The notes under the pieces: generated by a model
Seen by the model: only the letters and a program-made list of their open reading frames with translations
Told to the model about the DNA's origin: nothing
Databases searched by the model: none
NCBI GenBank assembly: GCA_002345025.1
Contig: DDUX01000084.1
Coordinates: forward strand, 10,029-39,850
Length of the DNA stretch: 29,822 bases
Direction: 5' to 3'
From: Candidatus Accumulibacter iunctus
Lineage (GTDB): Bacteria > Pseudomonadota > Gammaproteobacteria > Burkholderiales > Rhodocyclaceae
In this document: positions 1-7,309 of the stretch, one piece after another
Layout: each line of letters starts with the position of its first letter
Position numbering within the stretch: the stretch's first letter is position 1
Position numbers and translations under genes: made by a program

Positions 1-789
1 ACGGCTTTCGTACACTCGCTCAACTGGGAAACGAAGAATCTCACCGTGACGCGCGATTACGCGGTGGTCACCTCGCACCGCCACGAGGTGGATGAAATCA
101 TCCAGTGTTTCGATGCCGACTGGGCGCGCGAGAAGTTCGATCCGGGCGAGGAGTCGCACCTGATCTGGTGCAACATCAACGGTCGCAACCGCCTTGCGCG
201 TTTCATCGACGCCGCCAGCGAGTCGCTTTTTCTGCAGAACGAGCGCTATCAGGACGAGGTGATCATCGAGCGGCTGGTGCGCGCCACGCGCCGCGGCGTC
301 AAGCTGCGCGTCCTGGCACGGCCGATGCACTTCCTCAAGGCAGGAAAACTGGTCGAGGGCGTCGAGGGATTGCGCATCCTCGTGGACCTCGGCGCCAAGG
401 TGCATCGGCTCAAGGGACTCAAGCTGCATGCGAAGATGATGCTCGCCGACGGCAAGCGGGCGATCATCGGCTCGATCAACCTTGCTCCCGGCAGCTTCGA
501 CAGCCGCCGCGAACTCGCCATCGATGTTCACGACGAGGCGGTCGTCAGCCGGCTGAAAGAGGTCGCCGAGCATGACTGGCACAACTCCCGGCCGCTCGAT
601 CTGTCGGACGAAGGCCTGCTCGCCGACCTCGCCGAGGACGAACCCGAGGTGGCGGAGATGCTTGCCCTGGAAGCTCCGCACGCCGCCCCGGCCGAGCACA
701 GCCGGCGCGGCAGCGACCGGGGGCAAGAAGCGCATGCCGGGCACAACGGGCATGCAGTGCACAACGGGCACAGGCATCACGAGAGCTAG
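1..789 (+). CDS. Phospholipase D-like / cardiolipin synthase family protein, 5' truncated by window edge
   Basis: The reading frame is open from base 1, and residues before the first possible GTG (46) already look like PLD family sequence (SLNWETKNL, normally just after the first catalytic motif), so the true start lies outside the window. A complete HxKxxxxD catalytic motif is encoded at about 427-450 (HAKMMLAD), followed by GSINLAPGSFDSRREL, typical of the second PLD half. The family includes cardiolipin synthases and other phosphatidyltransferases or phospholipases acting at the inner membrane; the exact substrate cannot be told from this half. After the PLD fold the protein carries an acidic stretch (DLAEDEPEVAEM) and then an extension very rich in histidine and glycine, with seven His in the last 18 residues, which is not part of the core family and could bind metal. 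A G+C-rich hairpin follows the stop. Confidence 0.85.
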   Translation, partial: TAFVHSLNWETKNLTVTRDYAVVTSHRHEVDEIIQCFDADWAREKFDPGEESHLIWCNINGRNRLARFIDAASESLFLQNERYQDEVIIERLVRATRRGVKLRVLARPMHFLKAGKLVEGVEGLRILVDLGAKVHRLKGLKLHAKMMLADGKRAIIGSINLAPGSFDSRRELAIDVHDEAVVSRLKEVAEHDWHNSRPLDLSDEGLLADLAEDEPEVAEMLALEAPHAAPAEHSRRGSDRGQEAHAGHNGHAVHNGHRHHES

Positions 790-792
790 CGA

Positions 793-814
793 CCGCCGCC
801 GCTGAAGGCGGCGG
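793..814 (+). terminator. Hairpin after PLD gene (possible transcript end)
   Basis: CCGCCGCC and GGCGGCGG form a perfect 8-bp stem around a 6-base loop, 3 bases after the PLD stop codon. No T-run follows, so it is not a classical intrinsic terminator; it may stabilise the mRNA 3' end. Confidence 0.35.
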
Positions 815-880
815 CAAAGCGGCAGGGGGAATGATCGCCATGCCGGAGTCCGTACAACAGTCAAGCAGGAGAGAACGCTG

Positions 881-1390
881 ATGAGCAATCTGATCGTAGT
901 TGCTTACGATGACCCGTTCCGGGCGGAGGAAGTCCGCACCAAGCTGCGCAAGCTGCAGCAGGACTACCTGCTCGACCTCGAGGACGCCGTGGTGGCGGTA
1001 AAGGACGACAAGGGCAAGGTCAAGCTGCACCAGATGTACAACCTGACGGCCAGTGGCGCGCTCAGCGGTGGCTTCTGGGGAACGCTGATCGGTCTCATCT
1101 TCATGAATCCGCTGCTCGGACTGGCGGTCGGCGCGGGTGCCGGTGCCGTCAGCGGAGCGCTCGCCGACGTCGGCATCAACGACGATTTCATGAAGGATCT
1201 GGCAGCAACCTTCAAGGAAGGCAGCTCGGTGCTCTTCGTGCTCGTCCGCAAGGCAACTCCCGACAAGGTGCTCGACGAGTTGCAGGGCACCGGTGGCAAG
1301 CTCATCAAGACCTCGCTGACGCACGAGGAGGAAGCCAAGCTGCAGGCCGTTCTCGACAACGTGCAGGCGCCGGCGGGCAGCGATAGCTGA
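881..1390 (+). CDS. DUF1269 family membrane protein
   Basis: A 169-residue protein matching DUF1269 in length and in its opening (MSNLIVVAYDD) and in the conserved stretch ending LHQMYNLTASGALSGGFWG. A central glycine-rich hydrophobic region at roughly residues 60-105 (GLAVGAGAGAVSGALADVGI) looks like one or two membrane-inserted glycine-zipper helices. The flanking parts are soluble alpha/beta-like, and the C-terminal part (SSVLFVLVRKATPDKVLDEL) fits the family. The molecular function of DUF1269 is not established. The start is well supported by GGAGAG about 10 bases upstream. It stands between the PLD gene and a small exported protein, all on the same strand. Confidence 0.85.
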   Translation: MSNLIVVAYDDPFRAEEVRTKLRKLQQDYLLDLEDAVVAVKDDKGKVKLHQMYNLTASGALSGGFWGTLIGLIFMNPLLGLAVGAGAGAVSGALADVGINDDFMKDLAATFKEGSSVLFVLVRKATPDKVLDELQGTGGKLIKTSLTHEEEAKLQAVLDNVQAPAGSDS

Positions 1391-1425
1391 AGCGGCTACG
1401 CCGGCTGCTGCCGAGGGAGAGGATC

Positions 1426-1962
1426 ATGGGCAGGCGCCACTTTCTGCTGGCCGGTTTGCTGATCGCGACGCTGGCAGCGGCACAGCCGGTGTACGAAAGC
1501 CGTGACCGGGCCGGCCCGGTTTTCTCGGACATGCCGAGTCCAGGTGCCCGCGAGGTGCCTCTGCCGCCGGTCAACGTGATGGATTCGCCGGCGTCGGCAG
1601 CGACACCGGCAGCCGCACAGCCGCGAGCGGCGGCGGCGGCGTACGCCAGACTGGCGATCATGCAGCCGGAGGACGGCGGCACGGTGCATTCAAACACCGG
1701 CCAGTTTGCCGTTGCGCTGGCGCTCGAGCCGCCATTGCAGATCGATCGGGGTGACGCCATCGCCGTCCGCGTCGACGGGACGCCGCTGGCCGAGCGGCGG
1801 ACGACGCTGCAGTTCGACATCACTACCGATGAGTGGCAGCAGGCGGCAGGCGATCAGGTCGAGCATGCGCTCGAGGTGGCGGTCGTCGATCGGGCGGGGA
1901 ACGCACTGCTGGTCGCCGCGCCGGTGCGCTTCTACGTGCATCGTGCGAGCCGGCGCAATTGA
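1426..1962 (+). CDS. Exported DUF4124-like protein of unknown function
   Basis: A 178-residue protein with an N-terminal signal peptide (MGRRHFLLAGLLIATLAAAQ, cleavage near residue 19). Right after it comes a short segment, VYESRDRAGPVFSDMPSPGA, resembling the DUF4124 motif (VYKWVDAQGNVHYSDTP type) found at the mature N-terminus of many betaproteobacterial periplasmic proteins. An Ala/Pro-rich linker (about residues 58-75) leads to a beta-rich domain with Ig-like character (LAIMQPEDGGTVHSNTGQF). The start is fixed by a strong GAGGGAGAGG ribosome site. It is encoded 90 bases upstream of the response regulator and could belong to the same envelope-sensing locus, which is inference only. No catalytic motif is visible. 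Confidence 0.7.
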   Translation: MGRRHFLLAGLLIATLAAAQPVYESRDRAGPVFSDMPSPGAREVPLPPVNVMDSPASAATPAAAQPRAAAAAYARLAIMQPEDGGTVHSNTGQFAVALALEPPLQIDRGDAIAVRVDGTPLAERRTTLQFDITTDEWQQAAGDQVEHALEVAVVDRAGNALLVAAPVRFYVHRASRRN

Positions 1963-2052
1963 CGCCGTCGCTGCTGTCGACCGCCCGGCGAAGACGACGA
2001 TGCGTCGCGCCGCCGGATTGGCGGCGCTTGACGAAACCAGCGAGGTCGCGCG

Positions 2053-2751
2053 ATGAGGATTGCCTACCTCGAGGATGAGCCCGAGCTTGCCGCGACGGTC
2101 TGCGACTGGCTTCGCGCGGCGGCGTGGGAGGTCGAGTGCTTCGACAGCGGACTGAGGTGCGTGCAGGCGGTCGAGGGTCGTCCCTTCGACCTCTGTCTGT
2201 TCGACTGGATGGTGCCCGACCTCTCCGGCCTGGAAGTCATGGCGCGCCTGCAGATCAAGCTGCGGCGATCGATGCCGCCGGTGGTCTTCACCACCGGTCG
2301 CGACAGCGAGGAAGACATCGTCGCGGTGCTGCGAGCGGGTGCTGACGACTATCTCGTCAAACCCTTGTCGCGGCCGCTGCTGCTGGCTCGCCTCGAAGTC
2401 GTGGCGCGCCGCCAGGGCGGGGTCGCCGGAGCCTCTCTGAAGCAGGACTTCGGCCGCCTGTCCGTCGATCATGGGCGGCGCCAGATCGTCCTCGATGGCT
2501 CGCTCGTGACGCTGACCGAGCGCGAGACCGATCTGGCGCTATACCTGCTGCAGAACGTCGGCCGCGTCCTCACTCGGGAGCAACTGCTGCTGGTGGTCTG
2601 GGCAGTAAACCCGCAGGTCGATACACGCACGATCGACGTGCACGCGAGCAGTCTGCGGCGCAAGCTCCGTTTGACCCCGGAGTTCGGCTGGCGGCTGTCG
2701 TCGATCTACGGCCATGGCTACCGCCTCGAGCGGGAAAGGAAGGATTCGTGA
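2053..2751 (+). CDS. OmpR/PhoB-family response regulator
   Basis: A 232-residue two-domain regulator. The receiver domain (about 1-120) has the acidic pocket LEDE (residues 6-9), the phosphoacceptor D51 in LFDWMVPDLSG, T80/T81 and K103 (LVKPLS). The C-terminal winged-helix DNA-binding domain (about 130-228) has the usual landmarks: LTERETDLALYLL, LTREQLLLVVW, DTRTIDVHASSLRRKL and IYGHGYRLE. By family knowledge it binds DNA as a dimer when phosphorylated by a cognate kinase. Its stop codon overlaps the next gene's GTG start by four bases (GTGA), so it is translationally coupled to the LysM/FecR gene, and the CHASE2 histidine kinase encoded next is the obvious phosphodonor. The target promoter is unknown; no convincing direct repeat is seen upstream. 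Confidence 0.93.
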   Translation: MRIAYLEDEPELAATVCDWLRAAAWEVECFDSGLRCVQAVEGRPFDLCLFDWMVPDLSGLEVMARLQIKLRRSMPPVVFTTGRDSEEDIVAVLRAGADDYLVKPLSRPLLLARLEVVARRQGGVAGASLKQDFGRLSVDHGRRQIVLDGSLVTLTERETDLALYLLQNVGRVLTREQLLLVVWAVNPQVDTRTIDVHASSLRRKLRLTPEFGWRLSSIYGHGYRLERERKDS

Positions 2752-4403
2752 AGGCCCTCGGTTGGCGGCAGTTGTTCTCTGGCCTGCTGGCCGTTCTCGC
2801 CCTGTCGTTCTGGCCGGCGGCAGCAGCGGAGTTGCGCGATCAGGCGCCGGTCTGGAGGTACACCGTCCGGCCCGGGGATACGCTGATCAGCATCGGCGAG
2901 CGCTATCTCGTCAATCCCCGACAGTGGCCGACGGTGCAGCGGGACAACGAGGTCGAGGATCCCTACCGCCTGCTGCCCGGGACCGTGCTGCGCATCCCGG
3001 CTGCCATGTTGCGCCGGGCACCCGCGGCGGCGACGATCGAAAGCAGCAGCGGCCGCGTCCGCTGGCGCGCTGCCGGCGGCAGGGAATGGCAGGAGGCGGC
3101 CAGCGGGCAGGTGCTGCCGGTCGGCAGCAGCGTCGAAACGCTGGACGACAGCAGTGCTTTGTTGCGCCTGGCCGACGGCAGTGGGATTCTCCTGTCGGCC
3201 GGCTCGCAGCTCGTGCTCGACGCTCTCAGCGTCTATGCCGGAGGCCTGATGGTCGATTCGCGGCTGCGCCTGCAAAGCGGCCAGGGCGAGATCAGGGCCA
3301 ATCCGGCGCGGGCAGTGAACCACAATCTGCGGATCCAGACGCCGTCGGCGCAGGTGGTGGTTCGTGGTACACGCTTTCGCGTCGGCGTCGACAGCGAGAC
3401 GACCCGCGAGGAGACCCTGGCTGGCGTCGTCGCCGTGAACTCCGGCCGTGGCAGCGTGCGTGTCACACCGGGGCGGGGAACGATCGTCCGTCCCGGGCAG
3501 GCGCCGCTGCAACCGGTGCGACTCCTCCCGGCGCCTGCGGTGGCCGGTCTGCCGGATCGCTTCGAGCATCTGCCGCTGCGCTTTCCGCTGCCGCAGATGG
3601 CAGGCGCGCAAGCCTGGCTGGGCGAAATTGCCAGCGATGCCGCCTTTGACCGCCTGCTGCTCAGCCGCAGTGGCTCGGGCGCGGCCCTGAGTTTTGCCGA
3701 CCTGGCGAACGGCAGCTATGTCCTGCGGCTGCGCGCGATCGATGAGCGTGGGCTACAGGGGCTCGATGCGCTGCACCGCTTCGTCGTCTTTGCGCGGCCG
3801 TTCGCCCCCGTCCTGAACCGTCCGGGCGACGCGGCAACGATCCGCAGTGCGCGGCCGACCTTCAGCTGGACGGAGGTGGTCGGCAGTTCCCGCTATCGGG
3901 TGCAGGTCGCGGCAGCGGCGGACTTCGCCGATCCGCTGCACGACGACGCCACTGAGCAGGGGCGCTGGGAGCCGCCGGTGGACCTGCCGGTCGGCAGCCT
4001 CCACTGGCGCGCTGCGAGCATCGACGCCAACGGTGAGCAGGGGCCGTGGAGCGTCGTCGCCACCGTCAGCTACACGCCGGGCCTGGTGGAAGTCGATGTC
4101 GGCCGGGCGGCGGTCGAGCTGCGGTCGGAGTCGCTGCGCCTGAATCTGCCGCCACCGCCTGACGGCCTGGTCTACGAGGCGATCCTGTCGGCGGCGGCCG
4201 ACCTGGGTTCGCCGCTGGCCGAAGCGCAGTCGGACGACGGCAGTCTGGATTTGCCGCGTCCCGATGCCGGCACCTGGTATCTCGGTGTGCGGCTGGTCGA
4301 TCGCCGCGAGAACATGCCCGGCCCGCTGGCGATCCGCAAGCTCGAGGTGCCACCCGGTCGGCTGTGGCTGCTGCTTCTGCTGTTGCCGCTGCTCGCGCTC
4401 TGA
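2748..4403 (+). CDS. Exported LysM and FecR domain protein
   Basis: A 551-residue protein starting at a GTG that overlaps the preceding stop. Signal peptide at residues 1-27 (hydrophobic, ending AAAAEL). A LysM module at about 36-86 (WRYTVRPGDTLISIGERYL, then LLPGTVLRIPA) should bind peptidoglycan. A FecR domain at about 110-225 contains the family motifs LPVGSSVETLDDSSALLRLADGS (as separate pieces), PSAQVVVRGTRFRV and GVVAVNSGRGSV. The remainder consists of Ig/fibronectin-like repeats (for example RPTFSWTEVVGSSRYRVQV), ending in a hydrophobic tail LWLLLLLLPLLAL that could anchor the C-terminus in the membrane. FecR proteins are best known as periplasm-to-cytoplasm transducers for sigma factors, but no sigma gene is here. 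Placement between a response regulator and a CHASE2 kinase suggests it presents an envelope signal to the kinase (inference). Confidence 0.88.
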   Translation: MKALGWRQLFSGLLAVLALSFWPAAAAELRDQAPVWRYTVRPGDTLISIGERYLVNPRQWPTVQRDNEVEDPYRLLPGTVLRIPAAMLRRAPAAATIESSSGRVRWRAAGGREWQEAASGQVLPVGSSVETLDDSSALLRLADGSGILLSAGSQLVLDALSVYAGGLMVDSRLRLQSGQGEIRANPARAVNHNLRIQTPSAQVVVRGTRFRVGVDSETTREETLAGVVAVNSGRGSVRVTPGRGTIVRPGQAPLQPVRLLPAPAVAGLPDRFEHLPLRFPLPQMAGAQAWLGEIASDAAFDRLLLSRSGSGAALSFADLANGSYVLRLRAIDERGLQGLDALHRFVVFARPFAPVLNRPGDAATIRSARPTFSWTEVVGSSRYRVQVAAAADFADPLHDDATEQGRWEPPVDLPVGSLHWRAASIDANGEQGPWSVVATVSYTPGLVEVDVGRAAVELRSESLRLNLPPPPDGLVYEAILSAAADLGSPLAEAQSDDGSLDLPRPDAGTWYLGVRLVDRRENMPGPLAIRKLEVPPGRLWLLLLLLPLLAL

Positions 4404-4412
4404 GCCGCGGCC

Positions 4413-6437
4413 ATGAGCCGGTTGGCGACGGCTGAGCGCATCGCAGCGGCAGCACGCATCTGGCGCAACGAGGCGCTGCGCGTCGCTATGCTGCTGGCGC
4501 TGGTCGCCGTCGCGGTGAGCGCCAGCGGAATGCTGGTGCGGGTGGACCACCTGCTGTTCGATGTCGGGCAGCGTCTGAACTGGCGTCCGGCAGCGACCGA
4601 TGAGGTGCTGATCGTCGCCATCGACGAGGACAGCCTCGACCAGCTTGGTCACTGGCCGTGGCCGCGAGATCGGCACGCCAGGCTGCTGCGCTTGCTGTGT
4701 GCTGCCCGGCCGGCGGCGATCGGCATCGACATCGCTTTCAGCGAACCGGCGGGCGATCGGCACACGGATCGCGAGCTGGCGGAAGCGCTGGCGGCATGCG
4801 GCAACGTCGTCTTGCCACTGGTCGTCGAAGTGACCCGCAACGGTGGGCAACTGCTCGAAACGCCGCCGATTCTACCTTTGGCAGCGGCCGCCGCGGGGCT
4901 TGGCAGGATCGGTGTCCGCCTCGGGGAGGACGGCATCGCCCGTGCCGTGGACCTGCGCGAGGGGCTTGGCGCGGCGACCTGGCCGCTGCTCGCCGAGGAA
5001 GTACTGCGCGTTGCCCGCAGGCTGCCGGCGGCAGCGGCAGCGCCTTTGCCGGCAGCGGCCGCTGCGGCGGACCGGCAGGCAGCAGAGGTGCCTGCCGCGC
5101 TCAGCCACCTCCTCCTGCGCGAGGACCTCCGGCGCATCAGGTTCGCCGGCCCGCCGGGCACCTTGCCAAGAATTCCCTACGCCAGCCTGCTGCAGGGGAA
5201 CGTTCCGCCCGAGTTGGTCGCCGGCCGTATCGTTCTCATCGGGGTCACCGCCACCGGGCTCGGTGACTTCGTGCCGACGCCGGTGTCGGCAGAGTCGCAG
5301 CCGATGCCGGGGGTCGAGGTGCTCGCGAACGTCCTCCTGGCAATGCGTGACGGGCAGCTGATTCGCGATCTGCCGCGGCTGCCGGCGCTTCTGCTGGCGG
5401 CGTTCCTGGCCGGCGTGCCGATGCTCTGGCTGCCGCGCCTGATGCCGCTGCCGGGCCTGCTGCTGAGCACCACCTGGGTGCTCGCTCTCGGACTGGCCTG
5501 CGCGTTGCTGCCAATGCTGTGCAACTGGTGGTTCGCGCCGAGTGGCGCCCTGCTTGCCGGCCTCTTTGCCTTCCCCGTCTGGGGGTGGCGACGGCTGGAG
5601 GCGGCACGGCGCCATCTCGACGAGGAGTTGCGGCAGTTGCAGGCGACTCTGCCCGCAAGCCGGGGCGTCGGTGTCGTTGCGGACGAGATCGGTCGTCTCG
5701 GTTTCGAGCAGCGGATCGCTCTGGTGCAGACGGCGCAGGCGAGGATGCGGACGCTCGCGGCCGAGCGGAGCGAAACGCTGGCATTCATCTCGCACGATCT
5801 GCGCGCGCCGTTGGCGAACGCGGTCGACCAGCTCGAGAGCGCCGGGGGCGCCGATGCCCGGCGCCTGCTGCCGCAGTTGCGACGCGCTCTCGGCATGGCG
5901 CAGTCGTTCCTCTGGCTGGCCCGGGCCGAGGCACTCGACACCCGCCAGATGCGGCCGCTGGATCTCGCCTTCCTGCTGCACCAGGCGACCGACGAGGTCT
6001 ACGCAGTGGCGGCGCAGCGACAGTTGCAGTTGCGGCGAGAGATTCCCGACGCGGTCGTGTGGGTCGTCGGCGACTTCGAGGCGATCGAGCGCAGCGCCAT
6101 CAACCTGCTCGACAACGCGCTGCGGCACGCCCCGGCGGGCAGCGAAGTCGGCATCGGAGTGCAGCGACTGCCGGCTGAGGCGCTTCGCTTCTGGGTGGAC
6201 AATGAAGGCGCGGAACCGGGCGCGGCGCAGCGTGCGCGCCTTTTCAGGCGCTTCAGCCGCGGGGACGGCGCGCGCAGCGGCGCCGGTGCCGGCCTCGGGC
6301 TCTATTTCGTCCGCACGGTTGCCGAACGCCATGGCGGTGCTGCGGGAGTCGACCATGCCGCCGGCAGGATCAGATTCTGGGTCGCGCTGCCGGCTGCCGC
6401 CGATCCGCCTCCCGAAGCGGGCGGCCCGAACGTCTGA
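4413..6437 (+). CDS. CHASE2-domain sensor histidine kinase
   Basis: A 674-residue membrane kinase. One N-terminal membrane helix (about 22-42) is followed by a periplasmic CHASE2 sensor domain (about 45-305; VLIVAIDEDSLDQLGHWPWPR and AAIGIDIAFSEP are hallmark segments), then three membrane helices (about 310-395). A coiled linker leads to the dimerisation/phosphoacceptor helix with H461 in FISHDLRAPLAN and an HATPase domain with N-box (INLLDNALRHAP) and G-box (GAGAGLGLYFVRTVAE). There is no attached receiver, so it should phosphorylate the response regulator encoded two genes upstream. CHASE2 ligands are mostly unknown; in other bacteria the domain is often fused to adenylate cyclases and found near FecR genes. 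An Ala-rich low-complexity insert lies near residues 205-225. Nine bases separate it from the LysM/FecR stop. Confidence 0.92.
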   Translation: MSRLATAERIAAAARIWRNEALRVAMLLALVAVAVSASGMLVRVDHLLFDVGQRLNWRPAATDEVLIVAIDEDSLDQLGHWPWPRDRHARLLRLLCAARPAAIGIDIAFSEPAGDRHTDRELAEALAACGNVVLPLVVEVTRNGGQLLETPPILPLAAAAAGLGRIGVRLGEDGIARAVDLREGLGAATWPLLAEEVLRVARRLPAAAAAPLPAAAAAADRQAAEVPAALSHLLLREDLRRIRFAGPPGTLPRIPYASLLQGNVPPELVAGRIVLIGVTATGLGDFVPTPVSAESQPMPGVEVLANVLLAMRDGQLIRDLPRLPALLLAAFLAGVPMLWLPRLMPLPGLLLSTTWVLALGLACALLPMLCNWWFAPSGALLAGLFAFPVWGWRRLEAARRHLDEELRQLQATLPASRGVGVVADEIGRLGFEQRIALVQTAQARMRTLAAERSETLAFISHDLRAPLANAVDQLESAGGADARRLLPQLRRALGMAQSFLWLARAEALDTRQMRPLDLAFLLHQATDEVYAVAAQRQLQLRREIPDAVVWVVGDFEAIERSAINLLDNALRHAPAGSEVGIGVQRLPAEALRFWVDNEGAEPGAAQRARLFRRFSRGDGARSGAGAGLGLYFVRTVAERHGGAAGVDHAAGRIRFWVALPAAADPPPEAGGPNV

Positions 6438-6466
6438 GCGGCACGTTTTTTTGGTAAGCTGTTGCG

Positions 6467-7237
6467 ATGCGCATCGTCCAGCTCTCGGATCTCCACTTGA
6501 GCAGCCAGCCGCTCTACGGCGTGGTCGATACGCTTGCTGCCCTGCAGCTCGCGCTGCGGCGCGTGGTTGCGTCGCCGGCACCGGATCTGCTGCTGCTCAC
6601 CGGTGACCTGACGAGCGCCGGTGGCGGCGAAGAGTACGCCCTGCTGCGCTCGCTGCTCGCGGTGTTGCCGTTTCCCTGCGCCCTGCTGCCGGGCAATCAT
6701 GACGACCGCGACAGACTGCGCGCCGTGTTTCCCGGGCAGGCCTGGGCAGCAGCGCCGCTTTGCTGCCAGCGGCTCGACTTCGACGGCGGCACGCTACTGC
6801 TTCTCGACAGCATCGTTCCAGGCGAGGAGTGGGGTGAAGTGGCGGCGCCACAGATCGACTGGCTTGAGGCGGCGTGTCCGCAGCGGCGGCCGGTGTTGCT
6901 CGCCCTGCACCATCCGCCGTTCAACGTCGGCATCGCCGGGATGGACCGCATCCGCTGCCGTGGTGAGGCGCTGCTGGCGGCCTGGCTGGCGCGACACGAG
7001 CAGGTCGAGGCGATGCTTTGCGGGCACGTGCATCGTTTCGTCAGCACCACTTTTGCCGGTCGGCCGGCCATCGTCGCACCGTCGCCGGCACACCAGATCG
7101 CGCTGCAGGACGGGCCACTGGCCTACACGCTCGAACCGGGCGGCTATCTGCTGCACGACTGGTCGCCGGGCGAGCGCCTGTGCAGCCACTATCTGCCGGT
7201 GGCGACGAGCCTGACGCAGTGCTACGGCGACGGCTAG
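6467..7237 (+). CDS. cpdA: CpdA-like class III metallophosphoesterase
   Basis: A 256-residue calcineurin-like phosphoesterase with the full metal-binding set: D8 and H10 (LSDLHL), TGDL, GNHDD, LHHPPF and CGHVH. This arrangement and length match 3',5'-cyclic-AMP phosphodiesterase CpdA, a cytosolic dinuclear-metal enzyme that lowers cAMP, although related enzymes act on other phosphoesters. It begins 29 bases after the CHASE2 kinase stop, in the same direction. The gap contains a seven-T run and GTAAGCT, which might be part of a weak promoter; co-transcription with the kinase is equally possible. A cyclic-nucleotide-binding protein is encoded elsewhere in the window (17913-18395), consistent with cAMP signalling in the organism but not proof of a link. 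Confidence 0.75.
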   Translation: MRIVQLSDLHLSSQPLYGVVDTLAALQLALRRVVASPAPDLLLLTGDLTSAGGGEEYALLRSLLAVLPFPCALLPGNHDDRDRLRAVFPGQAWAAAPLCCQRLDFDGGTLLLLDSIVPGEEWGEVAAPQIDWLEAACPQRRPVLLALHHPPFNVGIAGMDRIRCRGEALLAAWLARHEQVEAMLCGHVHRFVSTTFAGRPAIVAPSPAHQIALQDGPLAYTLEPGGYLLHDWSPGERLCSHYLPVATSLTQCYGDG

Positions 7238-7309
7238 GCGAGTGGCTGCCCGCACCAGTCCCGCCCGTTGCCGGGCGGTGATCCGCTAACGATCCGGGGG
7301 AGGTGGTCG

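Noticed and set aside
6438..6466. T-run after the CHASE2 gene as an intrinsic terminator
   Set aside because: The seven Ts are not preceded by a stable GC stem-loop, so I do not call a terminator.
4872..6581. A 569-codon minus-strand open frame opposite the CHASE2 kinase
   Set aside because: Arg/Gln/Ala-rich shadow of the kinase gene with no recognisable domain; the plus-strand frame has complete kinase motifs.
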